Shown here in pieces: positions 1 to 7,562 of a DNA stretch of 24,903 nt. Origin of the DNA: a bacterium (GTDB lineage: Bacteria; Bacillota; Clostridia; Oscillospirales; CAG-272); assembly GCA_004558975.1 (NCBI GenBank), contig SFZB01000008.1:1-24903 (forward strand). Reading direction: 5' to 3'. The notes beneath the pieces were generated by a model, which had not been told where the DNA came from, ran no database searches, and saw only the letters and a list, made by a program, of their open reading frames with translations. The position numbers were made by a program, and so were the translations under genes. The stretch's first letter is position 1. Every line of letters starts with the position of its first letter.

Positions 1-312
1 GTCCCCGTCAACGCCGTCAGCGCGGCGCTCATCCTCGCCGACAAGACGGACGTGCGGCGCTCCCGTGTACGCAACCGCGATATTGCCGCTTTCGATATTC
101 ACGACCGCGTCAACTACTCCGTAGAGGGGTCGCTCCTGACGCTCTCCGACGATAACAGCGAGATCACGCTCCGCCTCACGATCGACACCGCTATCAGCTC
201 CGTCATGGACTACTTCGAGATCTTCCTCACCCGCATGGTCATGTCGCGCAAGGCGGCGGAAAAACTCGGAATCCGCTTCCGTCTTGTTATCAACGATCAG
301 CAAGTGCTGTAA
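1..312 (+). CDS. HD-domain phosphohydrolase-like protein, C-terminal fragment
   Basis: The reading frame is open from the first base of the window and stops at TAA 310-312, so this is the 3' end of a gene that begins outside; about 103 residues are visible. The segment contains ADKTDVRRSRVR, FDIHDRVNYSV and YFEIFLTRMV. From memory these resemble the C-terminal part of conserved Clostridia proteins annotated as HD-domain metal-dependent phosphohydrolases. The HD residues themselves would lie upstream and cannot be seen, so the family call rests on recall of the tail only. An internal GTG at 52 could be taken as a start, but the frame continues upstream and no ribosome-binding site precedes it. 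An intrinsic terminator follows directly. The substrate is unknown. Confidence 0.55.
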   Translation, partial: VPVNAVSAALILADKTDVRRSRVRNRDIAAFDIHDRVNYSVEGSLLTLSDDNSEITLRLTIDTAISSVMDYFEIFLTRMVMSRKAAEKLGIRFRLVINDQQVL

Positions 313-316
313 TACC

Positions 317-355
317 AAATCCCCGCTGCCCTCTCCGGTCGGCGGGGATTTTTTT
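317..355 (+). terminator. Intrinsic terminator after the HD-like gene
   Basis: A 10-bp perfect stem (317-326 with 342-351, AAATCCCCGC / GCGGGGATTT) with a 15-nt loop runs into a seven-T tract (349-355). It starts 4 nt after the stop codon at 310-312. Confidence 0.9.
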
Positions 356-611
356 GTCTGTGTGCCCGCGGTGTGTCATTGTCCGAGCTTGGCGGCGTGG
401 GAGACGGGGATTTTTCCCGGGTGAAGCGCGCCGGGGTTTTATATGAGCACGTGGGTGAAACCATATGGGTGACGGGCGGCGCAAGTAGCAGACCAGCAAA
501 AACGTGTGTATAGCCGTGTGTCGCGTCCCCCGCGTACTTTCCCTACGTCGTCGCGACCCGCAAAATACGTGCAGCATCGTCGTGTGCGGCGGACGGTGAG
601 CGTACGCCCCG
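356..611. other. Intergenic stretch with no recognised gene
   Basis: This gap between the terminator and the alr ribosome-binding region shows no convincing ORF, no tRNA-like cloverleaf and no good sigma-A promoter. The alr promoter should lie here but cannot be identified with confidence. A reverse-strand open frame (290-577) has low-complexity arginine-rich content and no ribosome-binding site, and is not supported. Confidence 0.5.
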
Positions 612-628
612 CATATCCTGTGGATATG
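612..628 (+). promoter_or_regulatory. Short perfect hairpin abutting the alr Shine-Dalgarno
   Basis: CATATCC (612-618) and GGATATG (622-628) form a perfect 7-bp inverted repeat with a 3-nt loop. Its last base is the first base of the GGAGGGG ribosome-binding sequence (628-634) of alr. It could modulate ribosome access or be chance; no regulator is implied. Confidence 0.4.
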
Positions 629-639
629 GAGGGGTGGTC

Positions 640-1809
640 ATGAAGGAAAAACGACTGACGGGCGCCGTCGCGGAGATCTCACTCGACGCGGCGGCGCGGA
701 ATTATCTGGCGCTGCGTGCGAGAACAAAGGCAAAATTCTGCTGTGTCGTCAAGGCAAACGCCTACGGGCACGGCGCCGCCGTCCTCGGGACGCTTTACGA
801 ACGGCTCGGCGCGGACTACCTCGCGGTGGCAACGGCGGACGAGGCACTCGCACTCCGACGCGCGGGCATCCGCACGCCGATCCTCATCCTCGGGTACGTG
901 CCGCCCGAGTTTGCCGCACGGGCGGCGTGCGAGCATCTGACGCTGACCGTCTACGACCGGGTGCAGGCAGAGGCGCTCGCGGCAGAGGCACGCGGCGGGC
1001 AAACCGACGTCCACCTCAAAATCGACACCGGTATGGGGCGGTTGGGATTCCTCCCGGGAGACGCCGCCGAAGCGGCGGGTATCATCGGGACGCTCGCCGC
1101 GCTCCGCATCACGGGTATCTACACCCACCTTGCGTGCGCCGACGAGGGCGCGGCAGGACGGGAGGCAACGGAGCGGCAACTCCATACATTCCGGGCGGCT
1201 GTCACGGCGGTCGAGGACGTGCTCGGGCGGCGGCTCCTGCGCCATGCGGCGAACTCCGCGGGACTGCTCTGCTACCCGGATGCGGCGTTCGACATGGTAC
1301 GGGCGGGGCTGGCGCTCTATGGCTACAATGCCGCGGAGACATTGGCGGCAACGGAAAACGGAACCCCAAAAGAGACGTCCGCACGCACGGGCGCTCTTCC
1401 TCCGACGATGGCGGAGCTCGTGCCGATCCTCACCCTGCGGGCGCCGCTCGTCTCCGTCAAAGAACTGCCGTCGGGATCCCCTATCGGATACGGCGGTACA
1501 TTCGTTACGCGCCGTCCCTCGAAGATCGGCATTCTCCCGCTCGGCTACGCGGACGGGATTGCGCGGCTCGCGGGAGCGCATGGGTGCATGGTATCGGTGG
1601 GGGACGCACTCGCGCCCGTCGTCGGGCGGGTGTGCATGGATCAGACACTCATCGATCTCACGGACGTCGGCGGCGCCGTCGGCGACACCGTGACGCTCTT
1701 CGGAAAAGCTCCGGGAGCACGACTCTGCGACTGGGCGGAGAAGCTCGGGGCGATTCCCTATGAACTCCTGACTTCCCTCGGCACACGTATCACACGTGTT
1801 TACAAATAA
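640..1809 (+). CDS. alr: Alanine racemase
   Basis: This PLP enzyme interconverts L- and D-alanine in the cytoplasm and so supplies D-Ala for peptidoglycan. The 389-residue product has the usual length of the family. The PLP-binding lysine is Lys38 in VVKANAYGHG, followed by the conserved HLKIDTGMGRLG segment, and the second catalytic base is Tyr284 in PIGYGGTF. The C-terminal beta domain carries GRVCMDQTLIDLT and ends with YELLTSLGTRITRVY, all typical of Alr. The ATG at 640 is chosen because GGAGGGG (628-634) lies 6-7 nt upstream; a GTG two codons earlier (634) overlaps that site. The gene appears monocistronic, since copA has its own promoter 16 nt after the stop. No terminator is seen after it. 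Confidence 0.96.
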   Translation: MKEKRLTGAVAEISLDAAARNYLALRARTKAKFCCVVKANAYGHGAAVLGTLYERLGADYLAVATADEALALRRAGIRTPILILGYVPPEFAARAACEHLTLTVYDRVQAEALAAEARGGQTDVHLKIDTGMGRLGFLPGDAAEAAGIIGTLAALRITGIYTHLACADEGAAGREATERQLHTFRAAVTAVEDVLGRRLLRHAANSAGLLCYPDAAFDMVRAGLALYGYNAAETLAATENGTPKETSARTGALPPTMAELVPILTLRAPLVSVKELPSGSPIGYGGTFVTRRPSKIGILPLGYADGIARLAGAHGCMVSVGDALAPVVGRVCMDQTLIDLTDVGGAVGDTVTLFGKAPGARLCDWAEKLGAIPYELLTSLGTRITRVYK

Positions 1810-1819
1810 TTTTCTTGAA

Positions 1820-1840
1820 TTCCTATTGCAATTATAGGAA
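1820..1840. promoter_or_regulatory. Perfect inverted repeat over the copA promoter (candidate metal-sensor operator)
   Basis: TTCCTAT (1820-1826) and ATAGGAA (1834-1840) are exact reverse complements separated by 7 bp, covering the -35 box and part of the spacer of the copA promoter. The half-site layout (TTCC...GGAA) loosely recalls MerR/CueR dyads and does not look like the GC-rich CsoR site. The regulator is not in the window. Confidence 0.45.
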
Positions 1841-1854
1841 ATGCATGATACACT
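1826..1854 (+). promoter_or_regulatory. copA promoter
   Basis: A -35 box TTGCAA (1826-1831) and a -10 box TACACT (1849-1854) are separated by 17 bp. Transcription should start near 1861, giving a leader of about 68 nt. A second, imperfect dyad (GGTGTAT...ATACC, about 1871-1888) lies in the predicted leader. Confidence 0.6.
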
Positions 1855-1928
1855 AACCGTGAAAAAGCGGGGTGTATAGTCGATACCGCCACCGTGATAC
1901 TAAAGAAAACGGAAAAAGGAAATTTGTG

Positions 1929-4160
1929 ATGAAAACGGATTTTCGCGTCAAAGGTATGAGCTGCGCCGCCTGCTCCGCGCACGTCGAGGGCGCCGTCTCC
2001 CACGTGGCGGGCGTCTCACGCGCGTCGGTGAGTCTGCTCACGGGCACCATGGTCGTGGAACACGAGTGCCCCACCGAGGACATCATCGCGGCGGTCAAGC
2101 ACGCCGGTTATTCCGCCTCCGTCATCGAGGCGACCGCGGCGGGCGTCGCGCTCCCGCCGCCGGAAAAGACCTCCTGGCGACGTCTGTGGCTCTCGCTCCT
2201 CTTCGGTCTGCCGCTCCTCTGGCTCGGCATGATGCCGATGCTGTGGGCAAACGCGCCGATCCCGCCCGCACTCCGCGAGAACCCGATCCTGAACGTCAGC
2301 GTACAGCTCGTCCTCGCGCTGATCGTGGCGGGTATCAACTACCGCTATTTTAAGGGTGGTTTTGCGTCGCTCTTCCACCGTGCACCGAATATGGACACGC
2401 TGATTGCCCTCGGCTCCGCCGCCGCGATCCTGCAGACTGCCGGCGTACTGGTGATGCTGATCGCGGGCGGACACGCCTCTCATCACGGCATGTCGACGCC
2501 GCACGTCTACGCGGAAACTGCCGCGATGATCCTAATCCTCGTCACGCTCGGCAAGACGCTCGAGGGGCGGCAAAAGGACAAGACCGCCGCCGCCGTCCGT
2601 GCGCTCGCCTCGCTCGCGCCCGAGACCGCAAACGTCCTGCGTGACGGGAACGAAGTGACGCTCCCGCTCCGGGAAGTCGTCGTCGGCGACACGGTGATCC
2701 TGCGTGCCGGGGAGCGTACCCCCGTCGACGGTACCGTCCTCACGGGCACCGGCGCGGTCGATGAATCCACGCTCACGGGCGAGAGCCTGCCGGTCGACAA
2801 AAAGGCGGGCGACACCGTGCTCTGCGGCTGTATTCTCACCTCCGGTTCCGTCACGCTGAAAGCCGACCGTGTGGGCGAGGAAACTTCGCTCTCGCAGACC
2901 ATTCGCATGGTCGCCGGCGCCGTCGCCTCCAAGGCACCGCTCGCGCGCATCGCGGACAAGGTCAGCGCCGTCTTTGTCCCCGCCGTCCTCGGTATCGCGC
3001 TCGTGACGCTCGGCGTCTGGAGCATCGTCGCCGGGGTCAGCGACCACTACACCTTCACGGACGCGCTCTCGCACGCGATCGCCGTCCTCGTCATTTCCTG
3101 CCCTTGCGCTCTGGGGCTCGCGACGCCGACCGCCATCATGACCGCCACCGGGCGCGCCGCCGAAATGGGGATTCTCATCAAGAGCGCCGCGGCGCTGGAA
3201 TCCCTCGGTCGTATCACGACCGTCGCACTCGACAAGACCGGCACCGTCACGGAGGGCAAAATGCGCCTGACCGCCGCCATCACCGCCCCCGGCGCCAATG
3301 AAGAAGCGTTCCACACGCTTGCCCGCGCGCTCGAAACGCCGTCCGGGCACCCGATTGCGAAAGCCATCTGCGCGGGGCTCGGAGAAGGCGAAACGCCGGA
3401 AGCCGTCGGCTTCTCCGCGATGGAGGGGCGCGGCGTCTACGCCAAAGTGAACGGCGTCAAATGTTTCGCCGGCAACCGGGCGCTGCTCGAGGAACTGGAA
3501 ATCGAATCCCCCTTCCCGGAAAATGAAGTCAAGGCACTGCTCGAGAGCGGCTCCACCATCACTTATGTATGCCGCGGAGCCGAGTGTATCGGGCTCCTCG
3601 CCGTCGCGGACGGCATTCGCGAGGATAGCCGAGAAGCTATTTCCGAACTGCACAAGATCGGTGTCAAGACGCTCATGCTCACGGGCGACCATGAGATCGT
3701 CGCGAAGCACATCGCCGCCGACGCCGGTATCGACGGCTACGCAGCGGGGCTCCTCCCCGCCGACAAGTCGGAGCGTATCGAAGCAGAAAAGGGCGCCGGT
3801 GAAAAGGTCGCCATGGTCGGCGACGGCGTGAATGACGCACTCGCCCTCGTGAGCGCGGACGTCGGCATCGCCGTCGGCGCCGGGACGGACGTCGCCATCG
3901 AAAGCGCGGACGTTGTCCTGCGCCGCGACACGCTCACCTCCGTCCCGACCGCCATTCGTCTCGGGCGTGCGACGATACGCAACATCCACGAAAACCTGTT
4001 CTGGGCGCTGATTTACAACATGGTCTGCATTCCGCTCGCCGCCGGGGTGCTGGCGCCGATCGGATTCAGCCTGCCGCCGATGGTCGGCGCGCTGGCGATG
4101 AGCATTTCCTCCGTCTGCGTCGTCACGAACGCCCTGCGGCTCCGCCGCTTCAAGGCGTAA
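1929..4160 (+). CDS. copA: Cu(I)-exporting P1B-type ATPase
   Basis: This is a membrane ATPase that pumps monovalent copper (possibly silver) out of the cell. The 743-residue protein has one N-terminal heavy-metal-associated domain with GMSCAACSAH (Cys12, Cys15) and then paired transmembrane helices. The actuator TGES is at 283-286 and the in-membrane metal site CPC at 391-393. The phosphorylated aspartate is Asp435 in DKTGT, followed by a GHPIAKA HP motif and the hinge MVGDGVNDA. The last two helices carry YN and MSISS signatures, which are diagnostic of the Cu(I) subgroup (P1B-1). The ATG at 1929 is preferred over an in-frame ATG at 1872 because AAAGGA (1915-1920) lies 8 nt upstream and the HMA domain begins at once. 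No copZ or csoR is adjacent. Confidence 0.95.
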   Translation: MKTDFRVKGMSCAACSAHVEGAVSHVAGVSRASVSLLTGTMVVEHECPTEDIIAAVKHAGYSASVIEATAAGVALPPPEKTSWRRLWLSLLFGLPLLWLGMMPMLWANAPIPPALRENPILNVSVQLVLALIVAGINYRYFKGGFASLFHRAPNMDTLIALGSAAAILQTAGVLVMLIAGGHASHHGMSTPHVYAETAAMILILVTLGKTLEGRQKDKTAAAVRALASLAPETANVLRDGNEVTLPLREVVVGDTVILRAGERTPVDGTVLTGTGAVDESTLTGESLPVDKKAGDTVLCGCILTSGSVTLKADRVGEETSLSQTIRMVAGAVASKAPLARIADKVSAVFVPAVLGIALVTLGVWSIVAGVSDHYTFTDALSHAIAVLVISCPCALGLATPTAIMTATGRAAEMGILIKSAAALESLGRITTVALDKTGTVTEGKMRLTAAITAPGANEEAFHTLARALETPSGHPIAKAICAGLGEGETPEAVGFSAMEGRGVYAKVNGVKCFAGNRALLEELEIESPFPENEVKALLESGSTITYVCRGAECIGLLAVADGIREDSREAISELHKIGVKTLMLTGDHEIVAKHIAADAGIDGYAAGLLPADKSERIEAEKGAGEKVAMVGDGVNDALALVSADVGIAVGAGTDVAIESADVVLRRDTLTSVPTAIRLGRATIRNIHENLFWALIYNMVCIPLAAGVLAPIGFSLPPMVGALAMSISSVCVVTNALRLRRFKA

Positions 4161-4221
4161 AAGCCGCAAAATCATTACGTCGCGCAGTCGGACATCGGAG
4201 GAAAAACGCGTGGCGCTGAAA

Positions 4222-4262
4222 CACACAAAGAGGAGCCGGTTTTCTCGGCTCCTCTTTGTGTG
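4222..4262. terminator. Bidirectional hairpin between convergent copA and the oxidoreductase operon
   Basis: A perfect 17-bp stem (4222-4238 with 4246-4262, CACACAAAGAGGAGCCG and its complement) closes a 7-nt loop between two convergent transcription units. Neither side has a long T tract, so termination may be partly Rho-aided. It is the only terminator candidate for both copA and the seven-gene minus-strand operon. Confidence 0.7.
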
Positions 4263-4325
4263 ATAGAATCGGTTTTTGAAACGATAAAAATCGTTGTTGT
4301 TTTCAGAGCGCCCTGTGAGGAGATT

Positions 4326-4853
4326 TTAACTCTCGTATCCCGTGCGGACGGCGCGAAGGTTTGCATCGTACAGATCCGCGTGGCGTGCGGAAACGACTTT
4401 TTTCAGTGCCGCTTCCACGTGGTCGAACGGAATTCCGACCTCACGCAGCACCTTTCCGACCAGCATCATGTTGGCAAGCGTCGGAATCCCCGCCGCGCGC
4501 GCCATCTCGGTCGCAGGCAGATAATAGGGCGTAACGTCGGTGCGCGCGACTTTCCGCGCAATCAGCGTACTGTCGACAAAGAGCTTTGCCCCCGGCACCG
4601 CCTCTCCCTCGTATTTATCAAGCGAAGGTAGGTTCATCACAATGAGAATGTCGGGGTGCGACACGATCGGCGAACCGACAGGGTCGTCGGAGAGGATCAC
4701 GCTGCAATTTGCGGTGCCGCCGCGCATCTCGGGACCGTAGGACGGAAGCCAGCTCACCTCTTTCCCCGCCATCATGCCGAGGTAGGTAAGGAACTTACCG
4801 GCGAAGAGCACCCCTTGCCCGCCGAAGCCCGCAATCAGAATGTGATACGTCAT
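4326..4853 (-). CDS. 2-oxoacid:ferredoxin oxidoreductase, gamma subunit
   Basis: This is the small gamma subunit of a 2-oxoacid:ferredoxin oxidoreductase (POR/KOR/VOR gamma family), 175 residues, the usual length. The family signature is the N-terminal IAGFGGQGVLFAGKFL, followed by EVSWLPSYGPEMRGGTANCSVILSD and the NMMLVGKVLREVG segment. It is the last gene of the operon. Its ATG overlaps the TGA of the beta subunit (ATGA, 4850-4853), which implies coupled translation and equal amounts of subunits. With the alpha, beta and ferredoxin subunits encoded upstream, it completes a four-subunit complex of the KorDABC/VorDBAC layout. Substrate specificity cannot be read from this subunit. Confidence 0.92.
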   Translation of the reverse strand: MTYHILIAGFGGQGVLFAGKFLTYLGMMAGKEVSWLPSYGPEMRGGTANCSVILSDDPVGSPIVSHPDILIVMNLPSLDKYEGEAVPGAKLFVDSTLIARKVARTDVTPYYLPATEMARAAGIPTLANMMLVGKVLREVGIPFDHVEAALKKVVSARHADLYDANLRAVRTGYES

Positions 4854-5599
4854 CGTGTCCCCTCCTCTGTCTGATCCTTATACACGCCGAGCGGGTAATA
4901 CGGAATCATTTTTTCCTCTACCCACCGAAGCGCCGCCTCGGGCGTCATGCCCCAGTTGGTCGGGCAGGAAGAGATCACTTCGATGAGCGAGAATCCGCGC
5001 CCCTCCACCTGATTACGGAAGGCTTTCAGGATCGCTTTCTCCGCCTCTTTCACGTGCTTCACGTTGTTGACGGCGACGCGCTGAATATAGGCGGGTGCGT
5101 CAAGGGCAGCAAGCATCTCCGAGACACGGATCGGGTAGCCGACCGTCGCGACGTCACGGCCGTAGGGGGAGGTCTGCGTGACCTGCCCGGGGAGCGACGT
5201 CGGCGCCATCTGCCCGCCCGTCATGCCGTAAATCGCGTTATTGACGAAGATGACGGTGATATTCTCATTCCGGGTCGCGGCGTGTACCGTCTCCGCCATA
5301 CCGATCGAGGCAAGGTCGCCGTCTCCCTGATAAGTAAATACGATGTTCTCCGGGAGGGCACGCTTGATGCCCGTCGCGACCGCGGGGGCTCTGCCGTGCG
5401 CCGCCTCCACCATGTCACAGGCAAAATAGTCGTACGCCATGACGGCGCAGCCGACGGGGGCAACGCCGATCGTCTTCCCCTCAATCCCGAGTGTGTCGAT
5501 CGCCTGCGCGACAAGGCGATGTATGATCCCGTGCGTACAGCCGGGGCAATAATGCAGCGGCGCGTCCGTCAACGATTTCGGTTTTTCAAATACAGTCAT
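4850..5599 (-). CDS. 2-oxoacid:ferredoxin oxidoreductase, beta (TPP-binding) subunit
   Basis: This 249-residue subunit holds thiamine diphosphate and, in this family, helps ligate an Fe-S cluster. Visible signatures are YCPGCTHG near the N-terminus (Cys18, Cys21), GVAPVGCA, and the TPP motif GDGDLASIG ... NNAIYGMTGGQMAPTS. Together with the alpha subunit it would catalyse 2-oxoacid + CoA + oxidised ferredoxin = acyl-CoA + CO2 + reduced ferredoxin, reversibly. The ATG at 5599 is chosen because GGAGGAG precedes it and it overlaps the alpha-subunit stop (ATGA, 5596-5599). A longer in-frame start at 5914 would lie wholly inside the alpha gene, and its translation is arginine-rich nonsense. Confidence 0.94.
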   Translation of the reverse strand: MTVFEKPKSLTDAPLHYCPGCTHGIIHRLVAQAIDTLGIEGKTIGVAPVGCAVMAYDYFACDMVEAAHGRAPAVATGIKRALPENIVFTYQGDGDLASIGMAETVHAATRNENITVIFVNNAIYGMTGGQMAPTSLPGQVTQTSPYGRDVATVGYPIRVSEMLAALDAPAYIQRVAVNNVKHVKEAEKAILKAFRNQVEGRGFSLIEVISSCPTNWGMTPEAALRWVEEKMIPYYPLGVYKDQTEEGTR

Positions 5600-6663
5600 G
5601 CCTTGTCTCCTCCCGTCATGTTGCGAATTGCCGTCAAAACTTCCTCGGGCGTGGGGATCATCCCGCCGGTACGCGAGCAGAGCGACACCGGGCGGCGGCA
5701 GCGGATCGCGAGTTCCACGTCCTCGATCATCTGCCCCATAGAGAGTTCCACCGAGAGGAACGCCCGCACGTGCTCCGCCGCCGCCGAAAGCGCTGCCTTC
5801 GGGAACGGCCAAAGGGTGATGGGACGGATCAGTCCGACCTTGATACCCATGTCTCTCGCCGCCTTGACGGCGTTCTTGGAGACGCGCGCGGCGATACCGA
5901 ACGCGACGACGCAATACTCCGCGTCCTCCATCATGTAGGTTTCGACCAGCGGCTCGCGCTCCTCGACCGTGCGGTAGCGCTCAAAGCGCTCGATATTGGT
6001 TTTCTCGAGGATCTCCGGCTTCAGGTACAGCGAATTGATGATATGATGCGGGCGCTTCCCCTCTGTCCCCGTCACCGTCCACGATTTTTCTTCGGTGCGC
6101 GGCTCGACCGCCTCCGGGAGGATCACGGGCTCCATCATCTGCCCCATGGTGCCGTCCGCGAGGAGCATGACGGGCATTCTGTATGTATCGGCAAGATCAA
6201 AGGCACGCACCGTCATGTCCGCCATCTCCTGCACGGAGGCGGGCGCGAGGACGATCAGGTGGTAGTCACCGTGACCGCCGCCCTTGGTCGCCTGGAAATA
6301 ATCCGACTGCGACGGCTGAATCCCGCCGAGCCCCGGTCCGCCTCGCTGTACGTTGACAATGAGCGCGGGCAGGTCTGCCCCGGCAATATAGGAGATCCCC
6401 TCCTGCTTCAGCGAAATCCCGGGGCTGGAGGAGGAAGTCATCACGCGCTTCCCCGTCCCGGCGACGCCGTACACCATGTTGATCGCAGAGATCTCGCTCT
6501 CCGCCTGGAGAAACACGCCGCCGATCTTCGGCATGCGCTTCGCCATATATGCGGCGACCTCGGTCTGGGGGGTGATCGGGTACCCGAAATAGTGACGGCA
6601 CCCGGCGCGGATCGCCGCCTCGGCGATTGCCTCATTCCCCTTCATCAATACTTTTTCCGCCAT
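5596..6663 (-). CDS. vorB: 2-oxoisovalerate-type ferredoxin oxidoreductase, alpha subunit (VorB family)
   Basis: This 355-residue alpha subunit carries the pyrimidine-binding and transketolase C-terminal domains. The sequence shows FGYPITPQTE, FLQAESEISAINMVYGVAGTGKRVMTSSSSPGISL, NVQRGGPGLGG and QSDYFQA, all hallmarks of the Kor/Vor alpha family. The overall length and the C-terminal GLIRPITLWPFP match proteins annotated as 3-methyl-2-oxobutanoate dehydrogenase subunit VorB. Substrates of VorB-type enzymes are branched-chain 2-oxoacids, but aryl 2-oxoacids cannot be excluded from sequence alone. The gene starts 9 nt after the ferredoxin gene, with a TGA/ATG overlap to the beta subunit. Confidence 0.93.
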   Translation of the reverse strand: MAEKVLMKGNEAIAEAAIRAGCRHYFGYPITPQTEVAAYMAKRMPKIGGVFLQAESEISAINMVYGVAGTGKRVMTSSSSPGISLKQEGISYIAGADLPALIVNVQRGGPGLGGIQPSQSDYFQATKGGGHGDYHLIVLAPASVQEMADMTVRAFDLADTYRMPVMLLADGTMGQMMEPVILPEAVEPRTEEKSWTVTGTEGKRPHHIINSLYLKPEILEKTNIERFERYRTVEEREPLVETYMMEDAEYCVVAFGIAARVSKNAVKAARDMGIKVGLIRPITLWPFPKAALSAAAEHVRAFLSVELSMGQMIEDVELAIRCRRPVSLCSRTGGMIPTPEEVLTAIRNMTGGDKA

Positions 6664-6672
6664 TGTATCACC

Positions 6673-6879
6673 TCACTTCTCCACCGTGATCACGCAGTCG
6701 GGGCACATCGTCGCGCAAAACGCACAACCGATGCACTTCGACCCGTCCGTCACCTCGGCGGGAGAATGTCCTTTCTGATTGATTTTTTCACGCGAGAGGG
6801 TGATGATCCCCCGCGGGCAGGCGGTGACACACAGTCCACAGCCTTTACAGAGGTCCGTTGCAAAGGTTACTTTCGCCAT
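6673..6879 (-). CDS. 2[4Fe-4S] ferredoxin, delta subunit of the 2-oxoacid oxidoreductase
   Basis: This 68-residue protein has two classical cluster motifs, CKGCGLCVTACP and CIGCAFCATMCP, enough for two [4Fe-4S] centres. It should carry electrons between the TPP/Fe-S core and free ferredoxin. It lies 9 nt upstream of the alpha subunit, as in four-subunit KOR/VOR operons. The ATG at 6879 is selected because AAAGGAG sits just upstream; an ATG six codons earlier (6897) overlaps the end of the ATPase gene and lacks a comparable site. Confidence 0.93.
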   Translation of the reverse strand: MAKVTFATDLCKGCGLCVTACPRGIITLSREKINQKGHSPAEVTDGSKCIGCAFCATMCPDCVITVEK

Positions 6880-6893
6880 GGCAGTCTCCTTTA

Positions 6894-7562
6894 TCAAAAA
6901 TACTTCTTTTGCAGGGTGAGCGCGAAGAGCGGCTCGGGTACCGCGTCGGCGATGCGCGCCTCGGCGGAGGTAAACAGGAGCGGGAGCCCCGAGAGACGCG
7001 ATAGCACCTCGGCTCGCTCGCGCGTCGCGCGCACCGTTTCGGGTGTCGTCTCGGCACCGAGATTGGAATTGTTGACAATCGCGGTAAACGGAATCCCGCC
7101 CGCCGCCTCAATCTCCCGCATGACCCCGAGCGCGTCCTCCGCCGTCTTTGTCAGCGGGCGGCAGAAGTTCACGACGAAGATCATCTCGAAATCGCCCTCC
7201 GCGAGAATATCCGGCGCGTATCGACCGAGGGCATATGCCCCGCGGTCATCACCGCCGATGTCCAGAACCGCGAGCGTATCGCGCTCGACGATGGGCAGGT
7301 AGAGCGCCGCCGGGAGCGCCGGCAGGTCGACGTTGCTGTTCGCAAACGCCGGGGAAATCAGGCGTATTCCCGCCGCGTCCAGCACCTCGGCGCTGTCCTT
7401 GGTGCGGAAATACGGGTTGACGATATCCATATCGGCGACCGTCACGCTTTCCCCGCTCTCACGGAGGGCGAGCGCGTAGTTGACGGCGAGATTGGTCTTC
7501 CCGCTCCCGTAATGTCCGGCGAAGAGCGTGACCCGCCGGTGCGGGAACTCAGTCAGTCGCAT
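6894..7562 (-). CDS. MinD/ParA-like P-loop ATPase in the oxidoreductase operon
   Basis: This 222-residue SIMIBI-type NTPase has Walker A GHYGSGKT (residues 16-23), VADMDIVNPYFR (switch/A'-like), and a Walker-B-like LAVLDIGGDDRGA. It lacks the CxxC of Mrp/NBP35 Fe-S carriers and any membrane-targeting helix, so neither Fe-S loading nor cell-division function can be assumed. Its position between ilvE (10-nt overlap, 7553-7562) and the ferredoxin gene (14-nt gap) suggests a role in assembling or activating the oxidoreductase. That role is inferred from context only. The ATG at 7562 follows GTGGAGAAACC; the longer open frame to 7745 runs inside ilvE and is not used. Confidence 0.85.
   Translation of the reverse strand: MRLTEFPHRRVTLFAGHYGSGKTNLAVNYALALRESGESVTVADMDIVNPYFRTKDSAEVLDAAGIRLISPAFANSNVDLPALPAALYLPIVERDTLAVLDIGGDDRGAYALGRYAPDILAEGDFEMIFVVNFCRPLTKTAEDALGVMREIEAAGGIPFTAIVNNSNLGAETTPETVRATRERAEVLSRLSGLPLLFTSAEARIADAVPEPLFALTLQKKYF

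Noticed and set aside
290..577. Reverse-strand 95-codon open frame upstream of alr
   Set aside because: Arginine- and histidine-rich translation without a ribosome-binding site; it overlaps a clear terminator and the coding end of the upstream gene.
1815..1849. MerR-type (19-20 bp spacer) promoter for copA
   Set aside because: TTGAAT at 1815 has no acceptable -10 at 19 or 20 bp; the TTGCAA/TACACT pair at 17 bp is better.
2532..4226. Long reverse-strand open frame (564 codons) opposite copA
   Set aside because: It is the shadow of a well-supported P-type ATPase in GC-rich DNA; its translation is Arg/Gly/Asp-rich with no domain.
4280..4300. Small AACGAT-AAAA-ATCGTT hairpin near the end of the oxidoreductase operon
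   Set aside because: Only 6 bp and A/T-rich in the loop; the nearby 17-bp stem at 4222-4262 is the better terminator.
5600..5914. N-terminal extension of the beta subunit
   Set aside because: It lies inside the alpha-subunit gene in another frame and lacks the conserved N-terminus; the ATG at 5599 has a strong ribosome-binding site and an ATGA overlap.
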